Counted from the first letter of the stretch, positions 48,991 through 61,031 are shown. The stretch: DNA of 64,000 bases from Candidula unifasciata (GCA_905116865.2 CAJHNH020001125.1:7121-71120), one strand, 5' to 3'. Numbers and translations are program-made. The notes: generated by a model not told the origin, from the letters alone.

Positions 48991-49530
48991 TCATAGTCTT
49001 GGTCGAGGTTTGAACTTCACTGGAGTCAGGTTTCCCCATATTTTACTCTGTTCCATGTGCAAATCAAATGAAATTTTCCTCCCAGTCGCATTTGAAAAAC
49101 TGGTAAACAAACAAGTAATCCCGGAACAAAACAGAAGTATGCGTACGCAGTAAATGCACTTTTTAGTTGCTAGAGGCGCCAAACCCAACAGTTGCCACCA
49201 GAAATGCAGTTTGTCGGTAAATAAGTGGTCAATGTTATCTCTTAAACATGAGTAGCTGTGACAATGTATTATGTGTAATGGCAGCTTTTGTGATTGGTAG
49301 TTTGCACCAACAATGAACTGCAATTCTGGTGTGGAACAGTTAGTGTTGGCACATCGGACAGCTGCCTCGTGTCCTTTCAAATTGCACGTGCAAGCTTCAA
49401 GCTTTTGCTGGGTTAGAAGTTTCTCAGTTTTCAAATGGGACATTTTAAAGATTTCCTCCGGTATAGAAGCGAAGCAGTTACATTGTCACCAGTCTGCAGT
49501 GATGCTGGGTTCTTGACTAACCTCTGACGA
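48991..49530 (-). repeat. Dispersed repeat carrying a Cys-rich open frame
   Basis: The minus strand has 150 open codons (49443-48991) with LEACTCNLKGHEAAVRCANT and then NCSTPELQFIVGANYQSQKL. A decayed relative of this stretch (ACTCK, stop, INTNYPTSELK) can be read on the minus strand at about 30160-30090. It is therefore a repeated coding element rather than a unique gene. The family is unknown to me; a transposon-encoded Cys-rich domain is possible. Confidence 0.35.
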
Positions 49531-49944
49531 AAACTTTCCAGTTAGTTAATTGGAGGGGTGGCAGTTTGGATGCTTGATTCATTGGTGCTTTGGGTGAATG
49601 ATTGGAATGATGGTTGGGTGAATTTGTGTGTGTGTGTTTGTGACAATTCAGACACTATACATACAAATCTCAAACTACAAAACCTGTAATCATTTTTTCT
49701 AAAAAGTAGGTGGTGATGGCTCTTCACTCCCACATGATCAGGAAAATCAGGCTCTTGTCATGCACCATCCATATGGAAACGACATACAGGCTTTTACTTC
49801 TTGATCTTCTCTTTGTGTTTTCTCTATCAATTGTGCCATGTCTCTTCATTTCGTTGGGTCTGCTCCATTTCATGATTCCCTTCAAGTCGGTGGGTCTGCT
49901 TCTTTTCATAACATGTCCCCGTATGTACAGGAAATTCACGATTA

Positions 49945-50590
49945 GTTGATTGACTGACCGATCATCCTCATTGTACATCGATGTCCGATAAACACCCGGG
50001 TCCCATCTTCAGTATCTCCCTCAGTGTGTGCAGACTCAGAATAACCTTTTCTTAATGGCTACCTGTATAATTTCCATGTCTGGAAGACACATCTTTTGAC
50101 ATGAAGATTTTGTAGTCTTTTCAAATCTGTCGATGCACCATCTTTTGACATGAAGATTTGGTAGTCTTTTCAAATCTGTCGATGCACCATCTTTTGCTGA
50201 ATTATCTACTCGCCCTGCCTCATTGAGAACATAGAGAACATCGACCCGGTATACTGGTTTTCTGGTGCCTTTTGTGGCTCTGCCAGCAAACCAAATAGTT
50301 CGTGTATTCCTTTTTACCCCCTAGTGTTCTGGCCCAAAACAAGGGAGGTGGAGCAGAGATTGGGGACACATAACTTAGCTCATTTGGAAAGGCACGCCAG
50401 AATTCTGAACATGCACTGAAGACAAGCTCTCTGCATGTAGTAGGGAAATCCCAGGTCGGCGAAGTGAGCCTTCTAGTGGAAATCAAGCTGTATGCATCAA
50501 ACGAGGACGTACCTCCCACCACCCCTGAGAATAGCCAGTTTTGATTGTTCCAATCAATATTCGACTTAGCCATAGTTGAGGAAAAGTAAT
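49945..50590 (-). mobile_element. LINE 3' end
   Basis: The left end has the (ttga)-like tail and tcatcctcattgtacatcga; in reverse this is the Cys-containing ORF end followed by the 3' terminus. The phrases cccatcttcagtatctccct and ctctgccagcaaaccaa are shared with 52165-52420 (-). A 62-bp segment with catcttttgacatgaagatt is tandemly duplicated at 50087-50200. Confidence 0.6.
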
Positions 50591-51804
50591 CTTGCATATT
50601 TTGAGTTATAATAATCATCAAACTGTGTCTCAACTTGAGAGATAAATCAGTATCCGGATGTTTCTGTCCCTATGACAGCTTATTGAGTCATGTGCGCTTC
50701 TTGTTGTCTGAAACCCACTAGCAAGCGGGGGAAAAGACAATACAAATAACCACAAACAGTTGTTAGGGATAAACGTGAAATATAAATGGTAATTCAATAC
50801 GACAACAAATGGAATCGGTCCATCATATAAGTCAGATAATTACCGTAAGTATCTGTATTTTTTTGTTTAGCTTTATTTTTTTTTACCTGTAAGGATCAAA
50901 CTGACAGGAGAGGTTAATTGTCCAGGTGAGTTGATACCGACATCGCCTATGACACTCCGTGTGCCAGGCTGTTAACATGTCTGGTCTGGATAACTGTGAA
51001 AACCTGTGAAATACAACCTTATTTCAGTATTTAGAAAAACAATCCATTCGAGAAGTAGAATAAGTGAACTTCATAAAACCTTGTGTTTTTGTGTCACAAG
51101 TGACAAAATTTACATGGTGATTAGATTTTCTTCACCAGTATACGACACAAACGGACAAAACAAAAATGAAAACATAAATGAATCTATGAATTATGAGCTT
51201 GGTTAGGTTATCTTGGGGGTACATAGAACACGATAACATGTACTCAGAGTTTGCTTCAAATTGTAAATCAGCACCCCGATGATAGTGCCAATCCTGTGCT
51301 TTTTTAAGCAGACTTACTATACGTCCAGTGTGCCTGTCATAGATGGCTGCGCTGAAAATCACTTCTTTTTTAAAGTTTAATTTTTGTTAGAAAATACCAG
51401 TGTATGCTTGGGGAGTAGGGGTTTATGTAGCCTAAGGAGTAAAATGTCACTTCATCATTTCAATACGGTATTATATAGGAAGTAGGCACAACACAGCAGG
51501 TGCTAGCAAGCATGTGTAAACAAATTTAATATACGACACAATAACCAACATGAGAATGGAAGTGAAAGGAACAACAGATTTTCTTTCTTTGTCTTTTCTT
51601 TATTCTCTACCATTCAGTGTTGCTTTATTCATAAGAATCCTTTTCTTTCTCTAACATTCAAATGTTTTCATAATTATTTTACAAAACCACGACTTGGCAG
51701 TTTTGACATATTTTTTCATTTATCTTCTGACATTCACTTCTTTTTTATCAGTTAATTGTATCACTCTCATCGGCTCTATGTTCAATGCAATGTTTTCACA
51801 GATG
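50591..51804. other. No gene seen
   Basis: Only short unsupported frames and T-rich patches are present. Confidence 0.4.
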
Positions 51805-51807
51805 TAC

Positions 51808-51930
51808 AGCCTCGGTGGCGCAAATGCTTCACATTGGTTTGCCGACGCGAAGGTCTTTCATGTGAATCCATAGCAAGTAGGATTCTTGTAACTGGCTGTT
51901 GCTACCAGGTTGACTTAGCGAAGAATGAGT
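51808..51930 (+). mobile_element. tRNA-headed SINE fragment
   Basis: The stretch cagcctcggtggcgcaaatg, then gcgaaggtctttcatgtgaatc, has an A-box/B-box-like spacing but matches no other SINE here. Confidence 0.3.
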
Positions 51931-52077
51931 ACAATGGTGAAGGTCTAATGTTACGTGAAGGTCTACGTGTAGGTTCTTGGCTTCTCATTTTCAGGGGAAA
52001 ATAATAAATCCACTACCCCTCTACAAGCATGCAGTAAAACGTTACTTAAGTTTTTGCTGAAATAGGATTATAGTTAA

Positions 52078-52420
52078 TTAGTTCATTAGTTGGCTATTTG
52101 GTTGGTTGGTTGGTTGGTTGATTGGTTGGGTGTTTGGTTGGTTGGCTGGCTGGTTAGTAAATCGACCGATCATCCTCATCGCATATCACACAAGTCCATA
52201 AGTGCTCTGACCCCATCTTCAGTATCTACCTCAGTGTGCAACAATTGATAGCACCAGTGTCCAATTAACCATCGTCTACTGAATCATCTTCTCGTCCTGC
52301 CTTCCTTAGAGAACTAAGAACATCACAATGGTTTAGTTTTTCCTGAACCTATTACAGACCTGCCAGCAAGCCAGTCTCCTCATTCATTCCCTCCAAAAAG
52401 CCTTTGTACTCTAAATGGAC
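52078..52420 (-). mobile_element. LINE 3' end with (ttgg)n tail
   Basis: A ttgg/ttag tail at 52078-52160 is followed by tcgaccgatcatcctcatcg and cccatcttcagtatctacct, the same 3' end as at 49945-50310. Confidence 0.65.
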
Positions 52421-52751
52421 CTCAAAGATAATTTCTCATCCTTTTCAAACTGAAGATCGTTCGTACTTTCTTTCTATTCACAAACATATGAACCATATGA
52501 ACGAGTACTTTCCTTTCAATGTATCGACAGACACTAACAGTGCAACATGGCTAACTGGGCGTATTCAAGATAGAATTAAGAGAGACATCTGCGTTTTAAG
52601 TTGGAATTGCTAGCTGGACTGAATTCCACATGGCACCAGCCGCAGGGGACGCAACCTACTTCATTCAGCCCAAAACTCGCATTATAAGGGACAATGAAAT
52701 TAACTCCCCCGTTGAGTTGGCCGTCCTCTGTTTAACCGGTATAGATATCCT
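52421..52751. other. No gene seen
   Basis: No supported feature. Confidence 0.35.
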
Positions 52752-53050
52752 TAGCAGTCGTGGTAGTTAACTCGCTCGCCTGCTAGCTCGGTGATTATTG
52801 ATTCGAGTCCCAAGCATGTGGACTTATAAATATTAACATGCCCTTCTTGCTGTAGTAGTCACCCCTATGTGAGGTGCAATTTTTCGTTCTTTGAAGCCCC
52901 ACCCTGGCTTTTGCCGGGGACCCTGAATATAGCCGAGCTTCAAATATGGCCTGAAAGGCTCTCTAAGACCTCTCCAAGGGTGATCCTCATCCGCATGGTG
53001 GCATTTTGTGTCATCGGGTGTTTATCGCTTGTGTGATGTCCTGGTGGGGT
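52752..53050 (+). mobile_element. SINE family 4, full length
   Basis: The tRNA-like head is ttagcagtcgtggtagttaa, with gcctgctagctcggtgatta and a gattcgagtccca B-box-like motif. The body includes agccccaccctggcttttgc and gtgatcctcatccgcatggt, and the end is gatgtcctggtggggtac. An (AG)n array starts right at its 3' end. Copies at 29050 (-) and 35575 (-). Confidence 0.8.
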
Positions 53051-53052
53051 AC

Positions 53053-53114
<62 letters not shown>

Positions 53115-53120
53115 AGAGAG
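53053..53120. repeat. (AG)n microsatellite
   Basis: A pure (AG)n run directly after the SINE 3' end. Confidence 0.9.
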
Positions 53121-53392
53121 TGTCATGTTATGTCATGTAGAGATCGCATTCTATTCATTCATTTCGATCCATCTAGTGCAATTCCTTTGATAACAAGGAT
53201 GAGCTTCAGTCCAGCCCATCTGGCTTTCATATCAATGTTCATTTTAAGGCTTCATTGTTTCGTTGAACACCCTCATTTCCTCAGTCGCCTTATTTCATGA
53301 CTGAGTGCCAGTCTGGTGACGCTCTGCTCTTTCTGTCTCAGGATGAGCCAAGTATGGCGTCATCTCCTTTCTTTTACAACTGTTTCTAACTA

Positions 53393-53775
53393 GGGAGCTG
53401 CGTGGTATTGAGTCATGGTGTCCGCCTCGAGTGCTAGAGGTTCCGGATTCAATCCCCGTTAAGGACTGAGATTTTTTTTACGTGGACTTGGACTTCTATA
53501 ATTCGCTCTGGTTTCTTGGTAGTGAGATCGGACGCCCGTGTGCATCGTTGAGCACCTAAAAAATCCCTTGGCAGTTGGAAATCAAAGAAAAGCCTAACGA
53601 CACTGCATGGGCAAAATTTGAAGTTACAAATCTACCTAAAGTATGCCAGGATCTTCGCCGGTGCTACAAAGCCTGTGGGCTGTGCTGAAATTCTTCGGAC
53701 TCAGCCTTGAGTTAGGAGAAGAAAGGAGCACTTATAGGTTACACTCGTGTGCCGTGATGTTGATCAATTGTTCAA
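53393..53775 (+). mobile_element. SINE family 5, full length
   Basis: Head gggagctgcgtggtattgag and gaggttccggattcaatccc (A/B-box-like), body cgtggacttggacttctata and cttggcagttggaaatcaaa, and 3' part gccgtgatgttgatcaattg. Other copies are at 18108 (-), 27418 (-) and 61440 (+). Confidence 0.8.
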
Positions 53776-55200
53776 AAACTCAAAACCTGTTGCTACACAT
53801 TTTTCCTTGTTTTCACTCCATTTTATTTTCTATATTTTCCTCTTGCATTTGTTTTTGACTCCCATTTAACTTTCGTTTCGTATCGGTAGTGGCTCCCGAA
53901 TAATAACTGGCATATGTTAAAACTGAAATAAAATTAGAAATGAAAATATATAACTTGGTTTTAAAACTACCCAATTTGATTTTCGATATTTTGTTAAAGC
54001 TTTTTCAGCTGCGGGATACCTTGCCAATGCCGGTCGTAATTTTTCGCTTGATAATCAAAATGACTACTTAAAAAATAATTACGTCTGTTGCGTTAATTCT
54101 TTTTGTCTCTAGTGTTAATTCTGCAGGATCTGGTGTTGTTGTGTTAGCAGAACAAAATCATCAGCAAAATTGATAACCTACAGCTGCGTCCCCCCCCCCC
54201 CCCCAGATCAAAGCAGGTTTTTCTAACACAGTCCCTCCCCCCCCCCCCACCCCCAGTCAACGCAGGTTTTTCTAACACAGTCTCTCTCCCCCCCCCCCCC
54301 CCAGTCAACGCAGGTTTATCTAACACAGTTCCCCCCCCCCTATTCCCCCCACTCCCCAACCAATAACCTGGACAATGGTTGTGCATAAAAACTTGTGAAA
54401 AAAATACTTCTACGTTTCACTTCGATTTTATCCTCACACCTTCTCTTAAACCATCGTCTGTTAGCACTGTTTCTATGATAGTCTTTGTCAGAATGGGTGA
54501 CAAACCAAAACGGTGCGTAGAATCGTTTTATTTTCGTTCTGCAGTAGATATTTATTTTTGTTTTCGGGGTGGGTGGGGGGGGGGGGGGGGGTAATAATGT
54601 GTTGTGGATAAAGAGTGGCGGAAATGTTTGCCTGTGTTTAAACCTAGTAACTAGTCAGCCAGTGAACCACAAGTCAAAAACAAATCAGTCAAAAATATCT
54701 CATCAACAAGCTAATCCTACACCAAACCAGACAAGCCAGCAATACAACCATGGGCACCTTGGGCACCATCCCCTTCGCCAAACAACTATTTCGTATAAGG
54801 CTAAGCGTGGGTCCGGTTTTCCATACATTGAAGTCTCTGTGTTGGTCTCGGGACTCCATTGGTGGGGGGGGGGGGGGGGGGGGGGGGGGGGTAGACCCAA
54901 TGCTGCCTAATAAACAAAATATACAAAACGGATGTGTCAAGTGCTTTAACAGGGTCATCAAATTCCATAAATAGATTAATATCCAGAACTTTCCCCCCGA
55001 GTCAACATTAGATGAACGTTAAGCGGAAGAAGAAGAACACGTATTGAAATTATCTTAAAAAATTATTTAAAAAGTAATTTGTTTTACAATTAATTTTAGT
55101 TTTTACATATATCATTACAATTAATTGCAATTCAGCAAGTGTTTAATTAATATTACGATTATAGGTATTCTCAAAAAAAAGGGGGCGGGTGTTCCCCCCC
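53776..55200. repeat. Poly-C/poly-G tracts; no gene
   Basis: A 59-62-bp segment containing a poly-C run and caggtttttctaacacagtc is repeated three times at about 54187-54340. Long G runs lie at 54569-54591 and 54863-54891. Frames rich in Gly or Pro here are artefacts. Confidence 0.7.
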
Positions 55201-55201
55201 C

Positions 55202-55202
<1 letters not shown>

Positions 55203-55257
<55 letters not shown>

Positions 55258-55258
55258 A
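55203..55258. repeat. (CA)n microsatellite
   Basis: About 25 CA units after a C run. Confidence 0.95.
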
Positions 55259-55289
55259 GACACTCAAGGTTTTTCCTAGTGTCCGCGTC

Positions 55290-56230
55290 GACAAACCATG
55301 CAGCCATCAAACTAATCACACAACCATGTGAACATCCTCCCATGAAAACATCAAACCATGTAAACAATCAATCATACAAACATGTAAACATTCACCATGC
55401 AGACACTAAACTTTGTATCATACAAACAGCTAGCCATGTCAACATCCAACCATGCAGACACCCAACCTTGTATCATACAAATAGCTAGCTATGTCAACAT
55501 CCAACCATGCAGACACCCAACCTTGTATCAGACAAACAGCTAGCCATGTCAACATCCAACCTTGCAGACACCCAACCTTGTATCAGACAAACAGCTAGCC
55601 ATGTCAACATCCAACCATGCAGACACTTAACCTTGTATCAGACAAACAGCTAGAAATGTCAACATCCAACCTTGCAGACACCCAACCTTGTATCAGACAG
55701 CTAGCCATGTCAACATCCAACCATGCAAAACATTCAATCAACCAACCTGTTTGTGGTGTCGCGAATGAACTGATTCAATGATGCAAAACATTCACCCTGC
55801 AGACACCCAACCTTGTGTCAAACAGACAGCTAGCCATGTCGACCTCCAAGCTTGCAGACAGACAATCTTGTATCAAACAAATAGCTAGCCATGTCACATC
55901 CAACCATGCAAAACATTCACATTGCAGACACCCAAACTTGTATCAGACAGACAGCTAGCCATGTCAACATCCAACCATGCAAAACATTCACCTTGCAGAC
56001 ACCCAAACTTGTATCAGACAGACAGCTAGCCATGTCAACATCCAACCATGCAGACACCTAACCTTGTATCAGACAAACAGCTAGCCATGTTAACATCCAA
56101 CCATGCAGACACTCAACCTTGTATCAGACGAACAGCTAGAAATGTCAACATCCAACCTTGCAGACACCCAACCTTGTATCAGACAGCTAGCCATGTCAAC
56201 ATCCAACCATGCAAATAATTCAATCAACCA
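55290..56230. repeat. 55-bp minisatellite with a 486-bp duplication
   Basis: Units of about 55 bp, core agacacccaaccttgtatca then gctagccatgtcaacatcca, run from about 55380, with looser copies from 55290. gcagacaccc at 55509 and 55564 gives the period. A segment including accaacctgtttgtggtgtc occurs at 55741 and 56227, so a block of about 486 bp is duplicated. The right-hand copy is part of the signal-peptide exon at 56233-56352. Confidence 0.85.
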
Positions 56231-56232
56231 AC

Positions 56233-56352
56233 CTGTTTGTGGTGTCGCGAATGAACTGATTCTCGACATCTGTCATTCCTTGAGATAACAGCACATCCAC
56301 AAGAACACAGGCAGCAGCGAAACCAAGCCATGCCTTCGTCATGCTGGTCATC
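56233..56352 (-). CDS. Candidate signal-peptide exon of an unknown secreted protein
   Basis: On the minus strand the acceptor-like tgtatttcgaccacaag precedes G-ATG. The exon reads MTSMTKAWLGFAAACVLVDV then LLSQGMTDVENQFIRDTTNR, and a possible donor AACAG/GTTGGT follows (phase 2). Residues 5-25 are a good signal peptide. If the donor is not used the frame stops seven codons later. The phase does not match the phase-1 ILP A-chain exon at 45400, and no B-chain cysteines are present, so a link to that gene is not supported directly. The exon's last 30 or so bases and donor are copied inside the neighbouring minisatellite. The acceptor is only moderate. Confidence 0.3.
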
Positions 56353-56689
56353 CTTGTGGTCGAAATACAACCTACAAGATCCACCAACAAAGTGTTCAAT
56401 GCTGCAAAATTACACCTGCGGTTGTCAAACAATTGTCAAAGTCAATGCAATCCCCTTATTCTTGGCGTTCAACCACAGAAAGTCCTAGTTGTTAGTCTAC
56501 TTAGGGACTTTGATCTTGTTGCAGAAATTAAATGTTGCGTGCAATTCCATTTTGCAGTTACTTAATGTATGCAGACTGTTGGTTTCTCTGGTCTCGACAA
56601 ATGCACTTCATCATGCTTGGGGGAGGGTTTGGGGCAGTAGGAGGATTATATTTTTCGTTTCCAAAATAGAACCTGGAGTCACACAGGTT

Positions 56690-56925
56690 GCAGTTAGTTG
56701 CGTATCCTATACAGGACGTTGCAGAACTAACCTCAGCATTGTTTTTGGTGTTGCGGTTTTTCTAGGCAAGTTTACGTCCAGTAGTTTGCCATTGCTTCCT
56801 GCACGGTCGGGTCTCGATACCACTGTCGAAACTAACGCAAGGCGCAATGTCCGCAGCTGGGATCGAACCCGGCATCCCGGCATTACAAAGCGCGTTCGCA
56901 AGGCCTAAACCACAGACTCTGCAGG
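56690..56925 (-). mobile_element. SINE family 3 copy
   Basis: Body cagtagtttgccattgcttc and head gggatcgaacccggcatccc, with gcgttcgcaaggcc at the right end. Confidence 0.8.
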
Positions 56926-57269
56926 TAGTCAGTGCAATATTTCTTTGTTGTCAATTGTAAACCGGAACACAGAAGACACAAACAATAAACTGCAAAATGT
57001 ATTGCCTCGCATATTTCGCTTTACTTCATCCGGCACATACTACAGTAATATATGAATTAATTGAGGCGAATAATTGAATCAAAAATCAGCTATAGTAGTT
57101 ATGCAGGACTAGGAGTTACGAACTAGTTTCGAGGAAGGTAGCATTGCCTAGTGAAGTTACCAAGAGCCGCAAAAAATGCTGAAGTTGGTTCTGCTATGTC
57201 CTTAAAGAACACACAGCTAACTTCCTGTTACTCTTCTGACAGCTGCAACCATAGACTCACCGTGCTGTT
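56926..57269. other. No gene seen
   Basis: No supported feature. Confidence 0.35.
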
Positions 57270-57500
57270 GTAGTGATTCTCTTGTGTTTCTTTCCATCGT
57301 GTTATTGGTCTACCTTGGGCTCAACGTCCTTCATTCAGTGTTTGTCTCGTATGGTATTGCGTCACAAGACATTCTAAGTGGGCAAACGATTTGATTTGCT
57401 GACTTTGCTTGAAATGGAGAAGTGTTCTGTGCTGACTGTTTCCATAATTACGTCATTCCTCTTCTCTTCTGGTCAGAGCTGCAGCCCTTCTCAAACTTTT
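57270..57500 (-). mobile_element. LINE 3' coding tail, weak
   Basis: A broken minus-strand reading includes GRPITRWKETQENHYN, a GRP..RW..-type tail as at 10620-10800. It is a short remnant. Confidence 0.35.
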
Positions 57501-57614
57501 CATTTCCCTGGTTATTAATTTTTCATTCTGGTTTGTTGTGATTGACCATAACTGGCATTGGTAACATACGGTTGGAATGAATATGCTTTGTATGAAATGT
57601 GTCTATGTGTTTTG

Positions 57615-57860
57615 TCGGCTCTGTGGCTAAGTCGATGCGAACGCTTCGTAATGCCGGGATGCCGGGTTCGATCCCAGCTGCTAGCCATGCGCCTTGCGTT
57701 GGTTTCGACAGTGGTATCAAGAAAGCCGACCGTCCAGAAGCAATGGCAAACTACTGGACATAAATTTACCTAGAAAACCACACAACAGCCTTGGGCTTTT
57801 GGGGTTGGTTCTGCAACTTTCTGTAAAAGGATAGGCAACTAACCTATATGTTTTATTGGG
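57615..57860 (+). mobile_element. SINE family 3, full-length reference copy
   Basis: Head tcggctctgtggctaagtcg (A-box region) and gccgggttcgatcccagctg (B-box region); body agaagcaatggcaaactact; end ggttggttctgcaactttct followed by aaggataggcaactaac. Confidence 0.85.
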
Positions 57861-58540
57861 GCCACGATATTTCATTTGACTCTTTATCTTTAGACTATGA
57901 AGAAACTGCAGAAGCTAAATCTCTTGCTCGCTGACTTTCTGGTCATCATCATAAACATGTGTAGTATGGTCACAGACTGCCGTTGCTTGTCTGATCAGTC
58001 CACTCCACGTCGGATCGGTCACTTGCAATCGACTTCATATGTGTATGTATAAGGCTGTTCAAGCCACTTTCATTTTGTATCATGATGTATCTTGGTATTC
58101 TTCTTTTTCTTCTTCTGCGTTCATCCGAAGATGTAATTGTGTTGTGTCCGTTTACAGTATGGCTGCGATATTTGCACCTTTCGGCCAACACATCCGACTT
58201 CTGCGGGCATTTGTTGACCGGGTTAGCCTTTCCGGTGTATCTTGGTCTGACTTTCCTCTTCTGCTTCCTCTTTCTCTTTCTTTTTTATTTCTTCTCATCC
58301 TCCATATATTTTTTAATGTCATTCTGTAGCCTCTTTCTCCGCGTTTGTGTTTGTTGCTGTCGTTATTTCTATGCCACGCAAGTGTCTTTTTTTTTTCACC
58401 TCTTGATTCACTGAAGTTTGTTAAGCTTTCTCCAGCTGCTCAAAATTGGTAATTCTATCATACCATTTAATTCGCTTTACACTAGGTTTTAAGGGTCATT
58501 AAATTACCGAAATTTTGAACAATTTCTTTTGTCTTTAAAT
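57861..58540. other. No gene; repeat scrap
   Basis: Bases 58135-58200 (tacagtatggctgcgatatt) are related in reverse to 37140-37215. The T-rich frames to 58414 have no supporting signal. Confidence 0.4.
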
Positions 58541-59038
58541 TAGGGCTGTGCTGAATGTTCGCTTCGTATTCGCTTCGGAGCCGAATAGTCGACCTAATAA
58601 CTATTCGGTATTCGGCCGAATACTTGCGATAGACTGAAAAAACTATCTCATTAACACAATAGTTGCAGGAGGTTTTGAAAAAGGCGGAAGAATGAAAAAA
58701 ACTAATCCCAGAAGGAGACAGTCATTATTATTATAGCCATGTTATGAAAAGAGGGAAAATGGAACATGTGGTGACCACTGGAAAGATCTTGGAAGGAGTG
58801 ATAGGGTAAGACAACGAGAGAATATTCATGACAGTCTTGTTGCATGGCATGAAGGTGTGCCAGCACATGAACTAATACTTGCTGCAGGAGATCGGAAATT
58901 CTGGCAAGGCTCACGCCAGTCGGCAAGGCACCTGATGATGATGATGATACACTATTCGTATTCGTATTCGGCCGAATAGCTGGTCCCACTATTCGTATTC
59001 GGCCGAATAGTGAAAATCCCTATTCAGTACAGCCCTAC
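58541..59038. mobile_element. MITE-like element with TATTCGGCCGAATA palindromes, interrupted
   Basis: The left end tagggctgtgctgaatgttc and the right end ttcagtacagccct, then a, are imperfect terminal inverted repeats. The interior carries several copies of attcggccgaata, itself a palindrome (58609, 58966 and 58998 among them). Bases 58685-58935 are a minus-strand non-LTR tail lodged inside. No obvious 8-bp or TA target duplication is visible. Confidence 0.65.
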
Positions 59039-59039
59039 T

Positions 59040-59929
59040 AAGAAGAACAAGAAGAAGAAGAAGAAGAAGAAGAAGAAGAAGAAGAAGAAGAAATGGTGAT
59101 GACGACGAACTATTAAAATTGCCGTCATAATAACACGGCAACTTCCCAAAACTTGCAAACAAATCTTACCTTCCATTCTGACCCATCAAAAGACCAAATG
59201 ATTGTCTTCTGTCTGTCTTCTATGAAACCTGATAACCGTGTTGGGCTGCAGCTTAAAAATTCAGACTGTTATAATTCCCGCATGCTTGCCTCCCAGTGGC
59301 TACAACCTTACAGAAAGCATTCTCAAGTAGCTGCGGACAAACTTTGCCATTGTTGCTTCTACCGACTACTGGCTCGTCCTTCCGTTTTGTATGGAAACCA
59401 TTCCCCCCTGAAGGGAAAGTGACGTCATAATTAACTGTCCATTATTCTGCGTGAGCCATTGCTGGACTCCTGTAAATTCGAATCCCTGGACGCGAACAAA
59501 TTAGGGATTGGTCGACTCCCACTCCGAACTTTTTGACGATACACTTTTTTTTTGCAAACTCTTGTGGGAAGTGGGATGTGATTAAAAAACTAGTACTTCC
59601 TTCTGTGAGAGCCGTCCAACACATCATTGTTTGTTTATTGCGTGGGGAAAGCAGTGAGAAGACAATTTTTTTTTTTTCACTCCTTAATTTAGGGATACTG
59701 TTGTTAGTGTTTTACTCATTTTATCACTAATAACCTTTTGTATTGTAACTTTCTGTAACCTTTGGTGTCATTTAATGTTTGGAGATTAACTCTGTCTGCA
59801 TTCCATAGTCGTGGATATTAAGCTGTACGATAGACATGCCAATGAAAACACCTTTTTAGGGTGCCTAATTGGTCGTGTAGATCCTGTACTGACCAGATAG
59901 CCACATTACGTATTATAATAGAACTAAGC
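59040..59929. other. (AAG)n and no gene
   Basis: An (AAG)n run lies at about 59045-59092. The frames at 59153-59422 and elsewhere have no recognisable motif. Confidence 0.4.
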
Positions 59930-61031
59930 ATTGAACTGATCTCACCACTTTACATTGGATTTATAGACTAGAGCATTTGAAAGCATTGATAGAGAATCTC
60001 TCTCGAAATTGATAAGGCACTATAGAATCCCACAAAAAATTATAAACTTAGTAAAGGCAACATATAAAGACATGAAATGTCGAGTTCTTCATGGTTAAAA
60101 GCTAAGCGATACATTTGAAATAAAAACAGGTGTGAGACAGGGATGTCTTTTGTCGCCTCTCTTATTTTTACTGGCTATAGACTGGATTATGAAAACAGTA
60201 ACTGCTAACACCAAGAATGGAATTCAGTGGACTCCGACAAAACAGCTTGAGGATCTGGATTTCGCTGATGATATTTCTCTTCTGTCCCATTCACGGAATC
60301 AGATGCAAGATAAATTAAATATACTAGATGCGAGATCACAGCAGCTAGGTCTGAAAATCCATAAAGGAAAGACAAAGATGAGAATAAATCAGGCAAGTAG
60401 TAATATGGTTTTCTCTTAATGGCACCCCACTCCAAGACGTGGAGTTGCACACCTATTTTGGCAGTAATGTAGATAAAGATGGAGGAATTGATTGAGATAT
60501 TTTAAAAAATACAAAATATTACAAACGACAAGAGGAGCTTTCATAACACTTGGGAATTTGTAGGGTTCACACACAAAAATATTTAAAAAAATATTAAACT
60601 TAAAATTTTTAATTCTTATGTCAGATCAGTACTTTTGTATGGGGCGGAAACACGAAGAACAACTAAGGCAATTACAAATAAATTACAGACATTCATACAC
60701 AGAATAGAGGAAATTAAATGGTATGATAGAATAGCTAATGTAGAGCTTTGGGAGAGAACTAAACAGGCTCCAGTTACCAAGAGGTGAGGAAAAAAACTGG
60801 CGTTGGATAGGGCACACATTGAGAAAACAGGAGAACAGCATAACTGGAATGTCTTTTTATTGGAACCCACAGGGGCATAGGAACAAAAGAAGGCCAAAAA
60901 ACAAATGGAGAGGAGAGCTGAAGAATGAAGTTAGAAAGATGGGGAGGACATGGGGAGAGTTTCATGTAATAGCGAAGGATAGAACAACTTGGCGTGAGTT
61001 GGTTGAGGGCATATGCTCCACTGGGGAATAG
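59930..61031 (+). mobile_element. LINE reverse transcriptase region, inactive
   Basis: The plus-strand reading is broken. KLIRHYRIPQKIINLVKATY (about 60010) leads to TGVRQGCLLSPLLFLLAIDW (60129-60188), then EDLDFADDISLLSHSRNQMQ with the catalytic FADD, then the thumb KLNILDARSQQLGLKIHKGK to 60419. The rest is frameshifted: VRSVLLYGAETRR near 60625 and, at 60819-61031, the basic tail NKRRPKNKWRGELKNEVRKM with TTWRELVEGICSTGE. It codes for the RT of an RTE/CR1-like element. The endonuclease part is not present. Confidence 0.8.

Noticed and set aside
57603..57680. tRNA gene-like A and B boxes here and at other SINE heads
   Set aside because: No cloverleaf closes and the sequence continues into a repeated SINE body, so these are SINE heads rather than tRNA genes.
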